A DNA stretch of 64,000 nucleotides, from NCBI GenBank assembly GCA_035772405.1, contig JAYKKM010000142.1:2710998-2774997 (forward strand). The letters are read 5' to 3'. Shown here in pieces: positions 1-7,772 of this stretch. Under the pieces are notes generated by a model. That model was not told where the DNA came from, searched no databases, and saw nothing but the letters and a program-made list of their open reading frames with translations. Both the position numbers and the translations under genes were made by a program. Every line of letters starts with the position of its first letter. Position 1 is the stretch's first letter. This DNA is from Chrysogorgia sp. JL179-B06. Taxonomy: Eukaryota; Cnidaria; Anthozoa; Scleralcyonacea; Chrysogorgiidae.

Positions 1-162
1 ATTTTTCCATTTTTCATGTCTCAACTTTTTTCTCTGGTGAACGCAGCACTTTTTTCGTTTTTAGATTCCACATATAATTTTCGAGCAAATATGTGGAATC
101 TAAAAACGGAAAAAGTGCTGCGTTCTCCAGAGAAGTTGAGACACTCAAATGGAAAAAGTTCG
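1..162. repeat. imperfect palindrome, ~75-nt arms, 13-nt spacer
   Basis: Arms at about 1-75 and 89-162 are reverse complements with several small indels, mostly in T runs; the unpaired spacer is 76-88. The left arm supplies the first in-frame ATG of the polymerase frame, so the extreme N-terminus predicted there is probably not native. Confidence 0.85.
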
Positions 163-1569
163 CTGTTACCCCCACTTTCGAGACTACTAATAGACGATGT
201 GTCGCATGGTTTGGAGCCTATGAGACGTGTCTCAGCTAGTAGGCTACAGAGTGAGGTGTCTAGACGTGGCGCTAGACGTGGGGCTGCTGTGGTTAGAGGT
301 GTAGATCGTAACAAGATTATGTCAAGCAATATTGTGTATGATCCTGATATGGGCTTTATTTCAGGTCATGAGTTGAGTGGATTCCTTGATTCGAAAAGGT
401 CTAAGAACTTAGCTATATTAAATAATAAAACGACTCTTATGAGAAGGTCTGAACGTAAACGTAACCCTATTGTGGGTGGTAATGTCGCTCGTAGTGGTAC
501 ACTATCGAGTGGTGGTGCACGTGATCCTGCTATGGGTTCTGGTGATTTAGTTATACCGAATATTAAGATGAGTTTTCTAAAGAGGATGTCTGACTATCTA
601 GCTGATGCTAAAGCATTGGGGTATAAGTGGATGGACCTTATTAGAAGAGGATCTAGAGAGAACGTCATTAATAGAGTCACCAGAATTAGGGAGGTCAGAG
701 AAATTCGAAAGGCTAGACGCGATCTTAGACGATATGTGAGGAGGTCACAATTAAGTCAGGAGGCCTCAGACAAAGAGTATGAGAGAATCACTAGTCTTAT
801 TGCTAAGACGAAACGTCCTACTGTAGTACAAAGGAGAGTTGCTCTCAAAGGGTACACCAAGTCGTATAGTGTTGAGGTGATCGACAATAAAGATCCACTA
901 AAACAACTAGTCAAGACTAGGAGAGTAGTGGGCTCGACTTTACAGAGAGAGTTAGAGAAACTGAAAGGTTTAAAGTTTTCCGAGACATTGAAAGTGACTC
1001 TAGAGAAACAAATTGGTGACGGAGAGTCTGTGTTTAAGACAGCCTTCTTCAATAGTGTGGTCAAAACAGTGGTTAGTAGTGTTGATGTTAGTGGGACTAC
1101 GAGACAAGCTAGTGAGGAGATAGTAAATCGTATAGCTGTATGGTTGTCAGAAGGGTCTGGGTGGGTTGTGGACAATATTAGTGACCACTTTATTAATGTG
1201 GTAGTGTATAAGCCTCTTAAAGGATCGAGTTATATTGAGCTACCAAAGGAGTTGAGGAACGCGTCGAAAGGTTTAGTCAACATAAGAAATAGTGATGACA
1301 AGTGTTTTATGCGGTGTCACGTGTTACACAAATGTCCTGTGGGAAAGGATCCGCAGAGAGTGTCGAAGCATAAGAAGAACGTAGGTTCTGTCAATTATGA
1401 GGGAGTGAGATTTCCAGTGAATACGAAACAGTACAACAAGATAGAGAGGCAGAACGGTATTAGCATCAGCGTGTTTGGGTACGAGGACAAGCAGCCATTC
1501 CCTATCTACGTTTCTGAGGAGAAGTGTGAGGATCATATGGACCTGCTGCTAATAACGAATGGTGTTTAA
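16..1569 (+). CDS. protein-primed DNA polymerase B, N-terminal frame
   Basis: 517-codon frame forming the N-terminal part of the element's replicative polymerase. It is basic and Arg/Lys-rich over residues 60-330. The last ~200 residues carry the region normally preceding the exonuclease in Polinton-type PolB, including a Cys/His stretch (FMRCHVLHKC). It ends 11 nt inside the next frame, which continues the same polymerase in +1 relation, so the two are probably one gene interrupted by a single-base indel, or joined by frameshifting. The first ATG lies inside the window-edge palindrome; the ATG at 91 or a later one is an alternative start. No canonical motif is expected here, so identification rests on position and the C-terminal part. 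Confidence 0.75.
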   Translation: MSQLFSLVNAALFSFLDSTYNFRANMWNLKTEKVLRSPEKLRHSNGKSSLLPPLSRLLIDDVSHGLEPMRRVSASRLQSEVSRRGARRGAAVVRGVDRNKIMSSNIVYDPDMGFISGHELSGFLDSKRSKNLAILNNKTTLMRRSERKRNPIVGGNVARSGTLSSGGARDPAMGSGDLVIPNIKMSFLKRMSDYLADAKALGYKWMDLIRRGSRENVINRVTRIREVREIRKARRDLRRYVRRSQLSQEASDKEYERITSLIAKTKRPTVVQRRVALKGYTKSYSVEVIDNKDPLKQLVKTRRVVGSTLQRELEKLKGLKFSETLKVTLEKQIGDGESVFKTAFFNSVVKTVVSSVDVSGTTRQASEEIVNRIAVWLSEGSGWVVDNISDHFINVVVYKPLKGSSYIELPKELRNASKGLVNIRNSDDKCFMRCHVLHKCPVGKDPQRVSKHKKNVGSVNYEGVRFPVNTKQYNKIERQNGISISVFGYEDKQPFPIYVSEEKCEDHMDLLLITNGV

Positions 1570-4240
1570 ACGACACTACATATACATAAAAGATTTCGAC
1601 AGGTTTATGTGCAGTCAGTCTAAACACAAGTGTCGCAAGAATTTCTGTAGGTACTGTCTTCAATGTTTTACTACCAGTGAGATTCTAGAGAAACATAAGG
1701 AGGTTTGTATGACGGTAAATGGTAAGCAAGCGATTAAGATGCCAGATGAAGGAGACAACACTCTTGATTATAAAAACTTTCACAAACAATTAGAGGTACC
1801 ATTCGTAATATACGCAGACTTCGAGGCTATCACAGAGAAGGTCGACAACGTGACACCACTCACAGGATCGTACACTAGCGAGTACCAAAAACACACGGAC
1901 TGTGGGTATGGGTACAAAGTAGTGTGCTGTTATGATGGTAAATATAGTAAACCAGTAGAGATGTTTCGAGGTAAGAACGCGGTTAGGAAGTTCATGAAAA
2001 AGATGTTAGAGGAGGTTAAATACTGCAAGAAAGTTAGAAAGGAGCATTTTAATGAGGACATGGTGTTGACTAGAGATGATAAGGTTAACTTCAAGGAAGC
2101 GACTAAATGTCATATTTGTGATAGGAAATATAAAAGTGGAGACGTGATAGTTAGAGACCATTGTCATATCACTAGTAAGTATAGAGGTTCAGCACATCAG
2201 TTATGTAATAGGAACTATAGACTGACTGATAAGATACCTGTCATATTTCACAATCTAAGAGGATACGATAGCCACTTCATAATGCAAGAGATAGGCAAGC
2301 TTGGTCAGAAAATCAACGTCATACCAAATAATATGGAGAAATATATGGCATTCATGTTAGGTAAACATCTAGTATTTATAGATAGTTTCCAATTCATGAG
2401 CTCTAGTCTAGTCAACCTAGTAAACAACCTACCAAAAGATTGTCTTAAGTACACGTCTGAAGTGTTTCAAGGTAAGGAGTTAGAGTTGATGTCACGAAAA
2501 GGTGTGTACCCATATGACCATATGGATAGTTTCGATAAGTTTAACGAACTTGAGTTGCCATCAAAGGAGAGTTTTTACAGCATCCTAAACGACGAGCATG
2601 TGTCAGATACAGACTACGAGCACGCTCAAGAAGTATGGAAGACAATGGGTGTGGAGAATATGGGTGAGTACCACAACCTATACTTAAAGTCTGACGTGTT
2701 ACTATTGGCTGACGTGTTCGAGAACTTTAGAAGAACGTGTAAACAGTACTACCAATTAGATCCTTGTCACTACTTCACATCACCTGGACTATCGTGGGAC
2801 GCTGCTCTAAAGATGACAGGAGTGAAACTAGAGTTGATGACTGACATTGATATGTTTCAGTTTATCGAGAAAGGAATGCGGGGTGGTGTCTCCTGTATAA
2901 CACATAGACACGGAGAAGCTAATAACAAATACATGAAGGGGTATGATAGTAGTAAACCATCGAAACACATCGTATACTTAGATGCGAATAACCTTTATGG
3001 TTGGGCTATGTGTCAGTATCTACCGACTGGTGGATTTGAGTGGGTCGAGGGTTTTGACACCAACAATCTAGACAAATATAATAACAACTCAGACAAGGGG
3101 TTGATACTCGAGGTTGATTTAGAGTACCCAGAGGAGTTGCACGATCTTCACAACGACTATCCTTTAGCCACTGAGAGGATGAAAGTAAGTAGTGATATGT
3201 TGTCAAACTATTGTAAGACAATCCAAAACAAGTTTAAGATATCTATAGGAGAGGTTGCAAAACTTATACCTAACCTAAACGATAAGAGTAAGTACGTCGT
3301 TCACTATAGAAACCTACAATTGTACAAGAGTTTGGGAATGAAGGTCAAGAAGATACATAGAGCACTTCAATTCAATCAGTCACCATGGCTCAAACAATAT
3401 ATCGACTTTAATACGGACAAGAGAACCCAAGCAAAGAATGACTTTGAGAAAGACTTTTTCAAGCTTATGAATAATAGTATGTTTGGAAAGACTATGGAGA
3501 ATCTACGAAAGCGTGTGAATGTGGAGTTAGTAACAGACGAGGAAAAACTGAAGAAACTAACGTCAAAACCAACCTTTGTAAGCAGTAAAATATTTGACAA
3601 TAACTTGGTAGCAATTCACAAGATCAAAGAGACACTAACTCTAAATAGACCAGCATACGTGGGTATGTGTATTCTAGACCTATCGAAGACATTGATGTAC
3701 GACTTCCACTACAGTAACATCAAAAAGAAATATGGCAACAAAGCCAAATTACTATTCACAGACACTGATAGCCTAATGTACGAGATTGAGACGGAGGATG
3801 TGTACAAAGACATGCACGCTAACAAAGAAATGTTTGACTTTAGTGGATATGATAAGTCATCTCCCTACTTCGACCTAACTAATAAGAAGGTTATTGGTAA
3901 AATGAAGGATGAGACATTAGGAGTCCCCATCGTTGAGTTCGTTGGTTTAAAGTCAAAAATGTATAGCTACCTAAAAGAGGACGGAAAAGGTGGGAAGACT
4001 GCTAAAGGTATCAAGAAGAGTACCATTAGAAACAACATAAGACATGACAACTATAAAAGTGTCCTAACAAATGGTGAGCAAATGTCTCACATAATTAAAA
4101 CTATTCGCAGCAAGAGCCACCAACTAGGAAGCTATGAAATAAATAAGATATCCTTAAGCTGCTTTGACGACAAACGACATATACTACCAGACGGCGTGTC
4201 TAGCTATGCGTATGGACATTACAAAATAGTCCAGAACTAG
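1559..4240 (+). CDS. protein-primed DNA polymerase B, exonuclease and polymerase domains
   Basis: 893-codon frame with the organised motifs of DNA_pol_B_2 enzymes. Residues ~30-50 form a C/H zinc-finger-like cluster. Exo I is YADFEA (~85-90). A CxxC...DHCH...CN segment (~184-217) resembles an endonuclease VII-type zinc motif. Exo II is HNLRGYDSHF (~231-240), and SDVLLLADV belongs to Exo III. Polymerase motif A is DANNLYG (~475), motif B KLMNNSMFGK (~634), motif C TDTDS (~733). Catalytic Asp residues are present. Its role is replication of the element from protein-primed termini. The ATG at 1,559 is probably not a true start because polymerase homology continues upstream in the other frame. 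It ends tail-to-tail with a small minus-strand gene, overlapping by 4 nt. Confidence 0.93.
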   Translation: MVFKRHYIYIKDFDRFMCSQSKHKCRKNFCRYCLQCFTTSEILEKHKEVCMTVNGKQAIKMPDEGDNTLDYKNFHKQLEVPFVIYADFEAITEKVDNVTPLTGSYTSEYQKHTDCGYGYKVVCCYDGKYSKPVEMFRGKNAVRKFMKKMLEEVKYCKKVRKEHFNEDMVLTRDDKVNFKEATKCHICDRKYKSGDVIVRDHCHITSKYRGSAHQLCNRNYRLTDKIPVIFHNLRGYDSHFIMQEIGKLGQKINVIPNNMEKYMAFMLGKHLVFIDSFQFMSSSLVNLVNNLPKDCLKYTSEVFQGKELELMSRKGVYPYDHMDSFDKFNELELPSKESFYSILNDEHVSDTDYEHAQEVWKTMGVENMGEYHNLYLKSDVLLLADVFENFRRTCKQYYQLDPCHYFTSPGLSWDAALKMTGVKLELMTDIDMFQFIEKGMRGGVSCITHRHGEANNKYMKGYDSSKPSKHIVYLDANNLYGWAMCQYLPTGGFEWVEGFDTNNLDKYNNNSDKGLILEVDLEYPEELHDLHNDYPLATERMKVSSDMLSNYCKTIQNKFKISIGEVAKLIPNLNDKSKYVVHYRNLQLYKSLGMKVKKIHRALQFNQSPWLKQYIDFNTDKRTQAKNDFEKDFFKLMNNSMFGKTMENLRKRVNVELVTDEEKLKKLTSKPTFVSSKIFDNNLVAIHKIKETLTLNRPAYVGMCILDLSKTLMYDFHYSNIKKKYGNKAKLLFTDTDSLMYEIETEDVYKDMHANKEMFDFSGYDKSSPYFDLTNKKVIGKMKDETLGVPIVEFVGLKSKMYSYLKEDGKGGKTAKGIKKSTIRNNIRHDNYKSVLTNGEQMSHIIKTIRSKSHQLGSYEINKISLSCFDDKRHILPDGVSSYAYGHYKIVQN

Positions 4241-4416
4241 CTGCTTAAATTTCTCAAATGTTTTTTAGTCTTGATGTGTTTATATTTAGAGGTCACATGG
4301 TATGACCTATCGCATGTCTCACACACCCACTTATGAGTTCTCATCCACTCTTTGGTTTGCGCTCTGGCTGCTCTTAAAGCTTCTTCTTTTGTTTTATAAA
4401 TTTTTGGTCTTGCCAT
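4237..4416 (-). CDS. small C2H2-like zinc-finger protein (59 aa)
   Basis: A 59-codon ORF encoding a Lys/Arg-rich protein with one finger-like motif CETCDRSYHVTSKYKHIKTKKH (residues ~32-53; spacing CxxC...HxxxxxH). Small single-finger proteins of this kind are common in large and mid-size eukaryotic DNA viruses and related transposons. Its ATG overlaps the stop codon of the upstream 210-aa gene in the order TAATG, suggesting coupled expression. It overlaps the 3' end of the polymerase gene by 4 nt on the opposite strand. Function is unknown; nucleic-acid binding is an inference. Confidence 0.7.
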   Translation of the reverse strand: MARPKIYKTKEEALRAARAQTKEWMRTHKWVCETCDRSYHVTSKYKHIKTKKHLRNLSS

Positions 4417-5048
4417 TATATATTACTATATGTTTTATTTATCCACTCGTTGTAGTATGGATCTCCTCTCCCGTCCCAACCTAGATCCTTGTATACTACA
4501 CTATACAGGTTATACTCGAATCGCACCTTAACATTACCAGGTTTTAGGTCGTTAAAACTACCTCTCAATTCTATACCTCTTCTAGAGCATATTCTTATGA
4601 CATAGAAAATATATTTCGATATGTTCTTGACAATCAGTTTGTTTCTTTTAAGAGACCATAGTATTTTTACAAAATCACTGACAACTGTTGGTGTGTCACT
4701 CTCATTAACTAGTCTTTTACTAGTCAACATTCTCTCTAACCACTTACTGTAACTATGAGCCGATTTCTTATACATCCAAATATTAGGTATGAAGTTTCTC
4801 ACGCGTCCATAGGTAGTCTCTCCACACTTGTCACAACTAAATACACCATCTTCGATTTGGGCTCTGTGGTTACTACACTCGTAACAGTATGTGGTGTCGT
4901 TCCACTTTTTTGGTGTTGTGTCCTTACTTCCGTTCTTGATCTCGTCCAATGTGTACCCTAATGTAGTACCACTCCACTTTTTTGGTGTCTCAATCTCATC
5001 CAATGTATACCCAGCATAGAACATTCTCATTGTACGTTCGTCAACCAT
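4416..5048 (-). CDS. zinc-ribbon protein, possible viral late transcription factor-like
   Basis: 210 residues with a four-cysteine zinc ribbon (C55, C58, C72, C75). An internal duplication of the GYTLDEI...PKKW segment (residues ~13-25 and ~31-49) precedes it. The ribbon followed by an alpha/beta C-terminal part ending in YYNEWINK recalls TFIIB-like or VLTF3-like factors of eukaryotic DNA viruses, but I see no diagnostic signature, so the transcription role is a guess. The first ~33 codons lie in the left arm of the 679-bp inverted repeat, and a truncated duplicate starts at 6,218. Overlaps the downstream small zinc-finger gene by one base. Confidence 0.65.
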   Translation of the reverse strand: MVDERTMRMFYAGYTLDEIETPKKWSGTTLGYTLDEIKNGSKDTTPKKWNDTTYCYECSNHRAQIEDGVFSCDKCGETTYGRVRNFIPNIWMYKKSAHSYSKWLERMLTSKRLVNESDTPTVVSDFVKILWSLKRNKLIVKNISKYIFYVIRICSRRGIELRGSFNDLKPGNVKVRFEYNLYSVVYKDLGWDGRGDPYYNEWINKTYSNI

Positions 5049-5078
5049 CTAAGTTACTATACTATATATATCTTTAGA

Positions 5079-5269
5079 CTATAGTGTAGTAACTTTGTGG
5101 TTGTCGGTTAGTGTCTCCCACTCACACTTTATTGTTGTGACCTGTTTTAGAGCGTCTGATAGTAATTGTTCCAACTCTTCTATCTGACGAGTTTGGTAAA
5201 AGAGTGTCTCTATCAAGTTACGTTTTTGTTAAATTCCATAGCCATCTCCTTCAAAGTTTTAGCGCTCAT
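5079..5269 (-). pseudogene. small coiled-coil ORF, frame-broken (left arm copy)
   Basis: Starts MSAKTLKEMAMEF and reaches a stop after about 18 codons; a +1-shifted frame continues with a heptad-like stretch (QIEELEQLLSDALKQ) to a stop at 5,079. Located between the tail-anchored coiled-coil gene and the zinc-ribbon gene. The identical break occurs in the mirror copy, so it predates the inverted duplication or the arms are one sequence. Function unknown. Confidence 0.45.
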
Positions 5270-5271
5270 TT

Positions 5272-5649
5272 CTATACTACTCTATATATTAAGTAACCTA
5301 AAGGTAGTCCAACAACTCCGACGAATACCATTTGATACTCTTTCATCTCATCCGAGGGTTTGTAATAGTCTGATAACTCAGGCTCTTTGTTAAATGTCTT
5401 CCCATCATACTGTATCGTCAGTACTTGTCTTAGTTGGTCTAGAGCGTGGTTCGTGTCGTTTATGTCTGCGTTAGCGTCTGACAGTTGTTGTCTTAACTCC
5501 TGAATTTTGTCTCTCTGACGAATCTCATTCTCGTAGAACTTTTCTTTCGCTCTTGCAAGACTCTCCAATGCTTTGTTGTGTCTCTTTATCTCTGTCTCGT
5601 AGCCGGTGTGGTTTAGCTTGCTGAATATAAATCCAGGAGATTCAGCAAG
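5272..5649 (-). CDS. coiled-coil protein with C-terminal membrane anchor, 5'-truncated (left arm)
   Basis: Open frame without a credible start, cut at the palindrome centre. It encodes a charged coiled coil (RDKIQELRQQLSDANADIND region) and ends with a hydrophobic segment (MVFVGVVGLPLGYLIY), suggesting a tail-anchored membrane protein. The real N-terminus is lost at the inversion point. I do not recognise the family; a virion-membrane or scaffold role would be speculation. Confidence 0.55.
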   Translation of the reverse strand, partial: LAESPGFIFSKLNHTGYETEIKRHNKALESLARAKEKFYENEIRQRDKIQELRQQLSDANADINDTNHALDQLRQVLTIQYDGKTFNKEPELSDYYKPSDEMKEYQMVFVGVVGLPLGYLIYRVV

Positions 5650-5994
5650 CTAAACCACACCGGCTACGAGACAGAGATAAAGAGACACAACAAAGCATTG
5701 GAGAGTCTTGCAAGAGCGAAAGAAAAGTTCTACGAGAATGAGATTCGTCAGAGAGACAAAATTCAGGAGTTAAGACAACAACTGTCAGACGCTAACGCAG
5801 ACATAAACGACACGAACCACGCTCTAGACCAACTAAGACAAGTACTGACGATACAGTATGATGGGAAGACATTTAACAAAGAGCCTGAGTTATCAGACTA
5901 TTACAAACCCTCGGATGAGATGAAAGAGTATCAAATGGTATTCGTCGGAGTTGTTGGACTACCTTTAGGTTACTTAATATATAGAGTAGTATAG
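5617..5994 (+). CDS. coiled-coil protein with C-terminal membrane anchor, 5'-truncated (right arm)
   Basis: Mirror copy of the minus-strand frame at 5,272-5,649, with identical predicted protein. The frame is open from the stop at 5,614-5,616 through the spacer, and the only nearby initiator is a TTG at 5,698, so it is best called partial. Confidence 0.55.
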   Translation, partial: LAEYKSRRFSKLNHTGYETEIKRHNKALESLARAKEKFYENEIRQRDKIQELRQQLSDANADINDTNHALDQLRQVLTIQYDGKTFNKEPELSDYYKPSDEMKEYQMVFVGVVGLPLGYLIYRVV

Positions 5995-5996
5995 AA

Positions 5997-6187
5997 ATGA
6001 GCGCTAAAACTTTGAAGGAGATGGCTATGGAATTTAACAAAAACGTAACTTGATAGAGACACTCTTTTACCAAACTCGTCAGATAGAAGAGTTGGAACAA
6101 TTACTATCAGACGCTCTAAAACAGGTCACAACAATAAAGTGTGAGTGGGAGACACTAACCGACAACCACAAAGTTACTACACTATAG
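5997..6187 (+). pseudogene. small coiled-coil ORF, frame-broken (right arm copy)
   Basis: Exact mirror of 5,079-5,269 with the same early stop (TGA after ~18 codons) and +1-shifted continuation to the TAG at 6,185-6,187. Confidence 0.45.
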
Positions 6188-6217
6188 TCTAAAGATATAT
6201 ATAGTATAGTAACTTAG

Positions 6218-6592
6218 ATGGTTGACGAACGTACAATGAGAATGTTCTATGCTGGGTATACATTGGATGAGATTGAGACACCAAAAAAGTGGAGTGGTAC
6301 TACATTAGGGTACACATTTGTGCAGACGCCACCATCCTTCCACATAAAATTAAAGGTGTTCTCGATACGCCTCACTTTTTTAAATTTATACATTGGTCAC
6401 ATGAAGCGTCCAATGTACCGTAGAAACATTTTTTCACACAGTGGTCAGAAGGTTTGCGAGATAAAGAGAGAAAGTTTCGCAGATATTTTTTTGTCAAGTT
6501 AAAAATATCTTTTAAAAATGTTAGAACAGTTGTCACCTCGAACGCCGTCTCAACAGCGAGAACGAGTGCTAATTCGGCTCATTACTCGTTGT
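6218..6592 (+). pseudogene. truncated copy of zinc-ribbon gene plus unrecognised sequence
   Basis: The first 33 codons equal those of the minus-strand 210-aa gene; identity stops at 6,318 where the inverted repeat ends. The frame runs on to 6,502 through unrelated sequence. The segment 6,319-6,592 has short open stretches in two plus frames but no recognisable motif. It separates the palindrome from the 3' end of the Bro-N gene. Confidence 0.7.
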
Positions 6593-7360
6593 CTAGAAAG
6601 TCTCTTTACAATAGTGTCTCTCGTGGTTACTCAACGCTGATTTATTTTTAAATTTACGAAAACACTGAGAGCACTGAAACCCAACGTCAAAGAAATATTT
6701 TATCACTGTGGTAATAGCGTCGTCGTATGAGTCGCACAATAGTGTCAGATAACCAGCGGACTTGTATCTGAGCAACAGAGACTCCTGCTCTTTGGATGTC
6801 TTACCTGTGCCGCCTGGGTTCTTGAACTCAATCACGAGTCCAATGTGCTGCCGGTTTGCGTTGACAATAATCAAGTCAGGCGTTCCACGTTGGTAACCTT
6901 TTTTCCATGAGTTTATTCTCTTCGCAGAAGTGTCTTGATTCTCACCAAGCCCGGCTATCAAAATAGCTTCTGGATAATATTTCCTAAGAAAACCAACAAC
7001 TTTCGTATGAAGGTCGAACTCAGTGATCATTTTAAACTGGTTGTGTTTGAGACCAACGTTAGCTAAACTTTTTTTAACGCTTGGTAAAACTTCTGAGTGC
7101 ACCCACCTTCCAAAGTGTTTCGCACGCTCCATTTTACTCGAGAACGTCAATGAGTAGACCCCAAGTTCGTTGATAAACGAGGCCTGCTCCACCTTCATTT
7201 TGCAATCAGGTTCAACGTGGTCGTTAACTGCGTCTTTTGGTCTAGCATAACCTAGAGCGCTCGCGACTTCTTTTGCTTTGAACCATATTTCACCGTTGTG
7301 ATTAACCGTTGTGATTTGGCAACCATCGAAATCGAATAATCGAAGTGTTGCGGAAGTCAT
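6593..7360 (-). CDS. Bro-N / PD-(D/E)XK nuclease / C2H2 zinc-finger protein
   Basis: 255 residues from the ATG at 7,360 (a GTG at 7,381 is in frame). Residues 1-~95 match the BRO family N-terminal DNA-binding fold (FKAKEVASALGYARPKDAVNDH, then ELGVYSLTFSS and FGRWVHSEVLPSV). Residues ~110-225 carry a VRR-NUC-like nuclease core: GTPDLII, then VIEFK with the metal-binding D and ExK. The last ~25 residues are a finger CSQCFRKFKNKSALSNHERHYC-like with CxxC and HxxxxC. Bro-N proteins occur in baculoviruses, phages and Polinton relatives; fused nuclease and finger suggest a DNA-processing or regulatory factor. It is the last gene of the minus-strand block. Confidence 0.82.
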   Translation of the reverse strand: MTSATLRLFDFDGCQITTVNHNGEIWFKAKEVASALGYARPKDAVNDHVEPDCKMKVEQASFINELGVYSLTFSSKMERAKHFGRWVHSEVLPSVKKSLANVGLKHNQFKMITEFDLHTKVVGFLRKYYPEAILIAGLGENQDTSAKRINSWKKGYQRGTPDLIIVNANRQHIGLVIEFKNPGGTGKTSKEQESLLLRYKSAGYLTLLCDSYDDAITTVIKYFFDVGFQCSQCFRKFKNKSALSNHERHYCKETF

Positions 7361-7388
7361 CACTATGTTATAGTCCCCCACAAAAAAA

Positions 7389-7559
7389 CTACTCGATGTG
7401 GGTGTTAGACCTTTTATAGATCTGGTTTGTTGTGTACCAACGCATCACATGTGTTTTATTAGTCTTCGGTTTTCTACGTCGTCTGAAAAAGTTTCTAATG
7501 TTACGAACCAGTTTTCTAAGTCTTCGAAGCTGAGATCCTCGAAGCTGAGACCAACCCAT
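7389..7559 (-). CDS. 56-aa arginine-rich basic protein
   Basis: ORF of 56 codons lying between the 68-aa gene (6-nt gap) and the Bro-N gene. It starts MGWSQL, repeats SQLR, and holds a run of basic residues (RNFFRRRRKPK). Strong basicity and placement beside virion genes are compatible with a DNA-condensing core protein, but also with a nuclear-localisation or membrane-active peptide. The MG start could be N-myristoylated only weakly. No homologue recognised. Confidence 0.55.
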   Translation of the reverse strand: MGWSQLRGSQLRRLRKLVRNIRNFFRRRRKPKTNKTHVMRWYTTNQIYKRSNTHIE

Positions 7560-7565
7560 TTTAAC

Positions 7566-7772
7566 TTAGGTCACGTCTCCTACCACTCCTACGGTGTCTG
7601 ACTCTGGTAACATAATAGGTTCGCCATAAGTCTTTTTAGACCTCATACCAATCTCAGCGTGGAGCTCTAGAGTCACGTCACCGCGGCCAAATGACCCACC
7701 AGCTTTGAACATGTGGTCAGTCGTTTTATTTATCTTATATATTTCATGAGGTCTCGAAAAACACGCTCCCAT
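7566..7772 (-). CDS. 68-aa protein with possible N-myristoylation site
   Basis: Starts MGACFSRP: Gly2 with Ser6, plus a neighbouring Cys, resembles a myristoylation/palmitoylation signal. The rest is short and beta-rich with no recognised domain. The start codon directly abuts the stop of the fibre-like gene (TAAATG), so it probably shares its transcript. Function unknown; membrane association is inferred. Confidence 0.55.
   Translation of the reverse strand: MGACFSRPHEIYKINKTTDHMFKAGGSFGRGDVTLELHAEIGMRSKKTYGEPIMLPESDTVGVVGDVT

Larger units (their letters stand above)
4948..6318. repeat. 679-bp perfect inverted repeat with 13-nt spacer
   Basis: Left arm 4,948-5,626 and right arm 5,640-6,318 are reverse complements; ORFs on both arms translate identically. 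Spacer 5,627-5,639. The centre lies inside the coding frame of the coiled-coil gene, so both copies of that gene lack their 5' end. The outer edge of the right arm lies inside the zinc-ribbon gene, right at its internal duplication (after the second GYT). This geometry fits a fold-back inverted duplication (or assembly/amplification artefact) rather than a functional terminus. Confidence 0.93.

Noticed and set aside
1556..1570. TTTAAAC, the coronavirus-type -1 slippery heptamer, at the polymerase break
   Set aside because: It is out of phase for -1 slippage in the upstream frame, and the required shift is +1, so a -1 signal does not explain it.
4302..4484. Plus-strand 60-codon ORF rich in Leu/Phe
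   Set aside because: Antisense shadow of the small zinc-finger gene and the end of the zinc-ribbon gene.
5166..5393. Plus-strand 75-codon ORF, mirrored at 5,873-6,100 minus
   Set aside because: Antisense of the coiled-coil genes; mirrored only because of the inverted repeat.
4948..6318. Inverted repeat as Polinton terminal inverted repeats of two head-to-head elements
   Set aside because: The centre interrupts a coding frame, and genes of one element continue on both sides; no integration site sequence lies between the arms.
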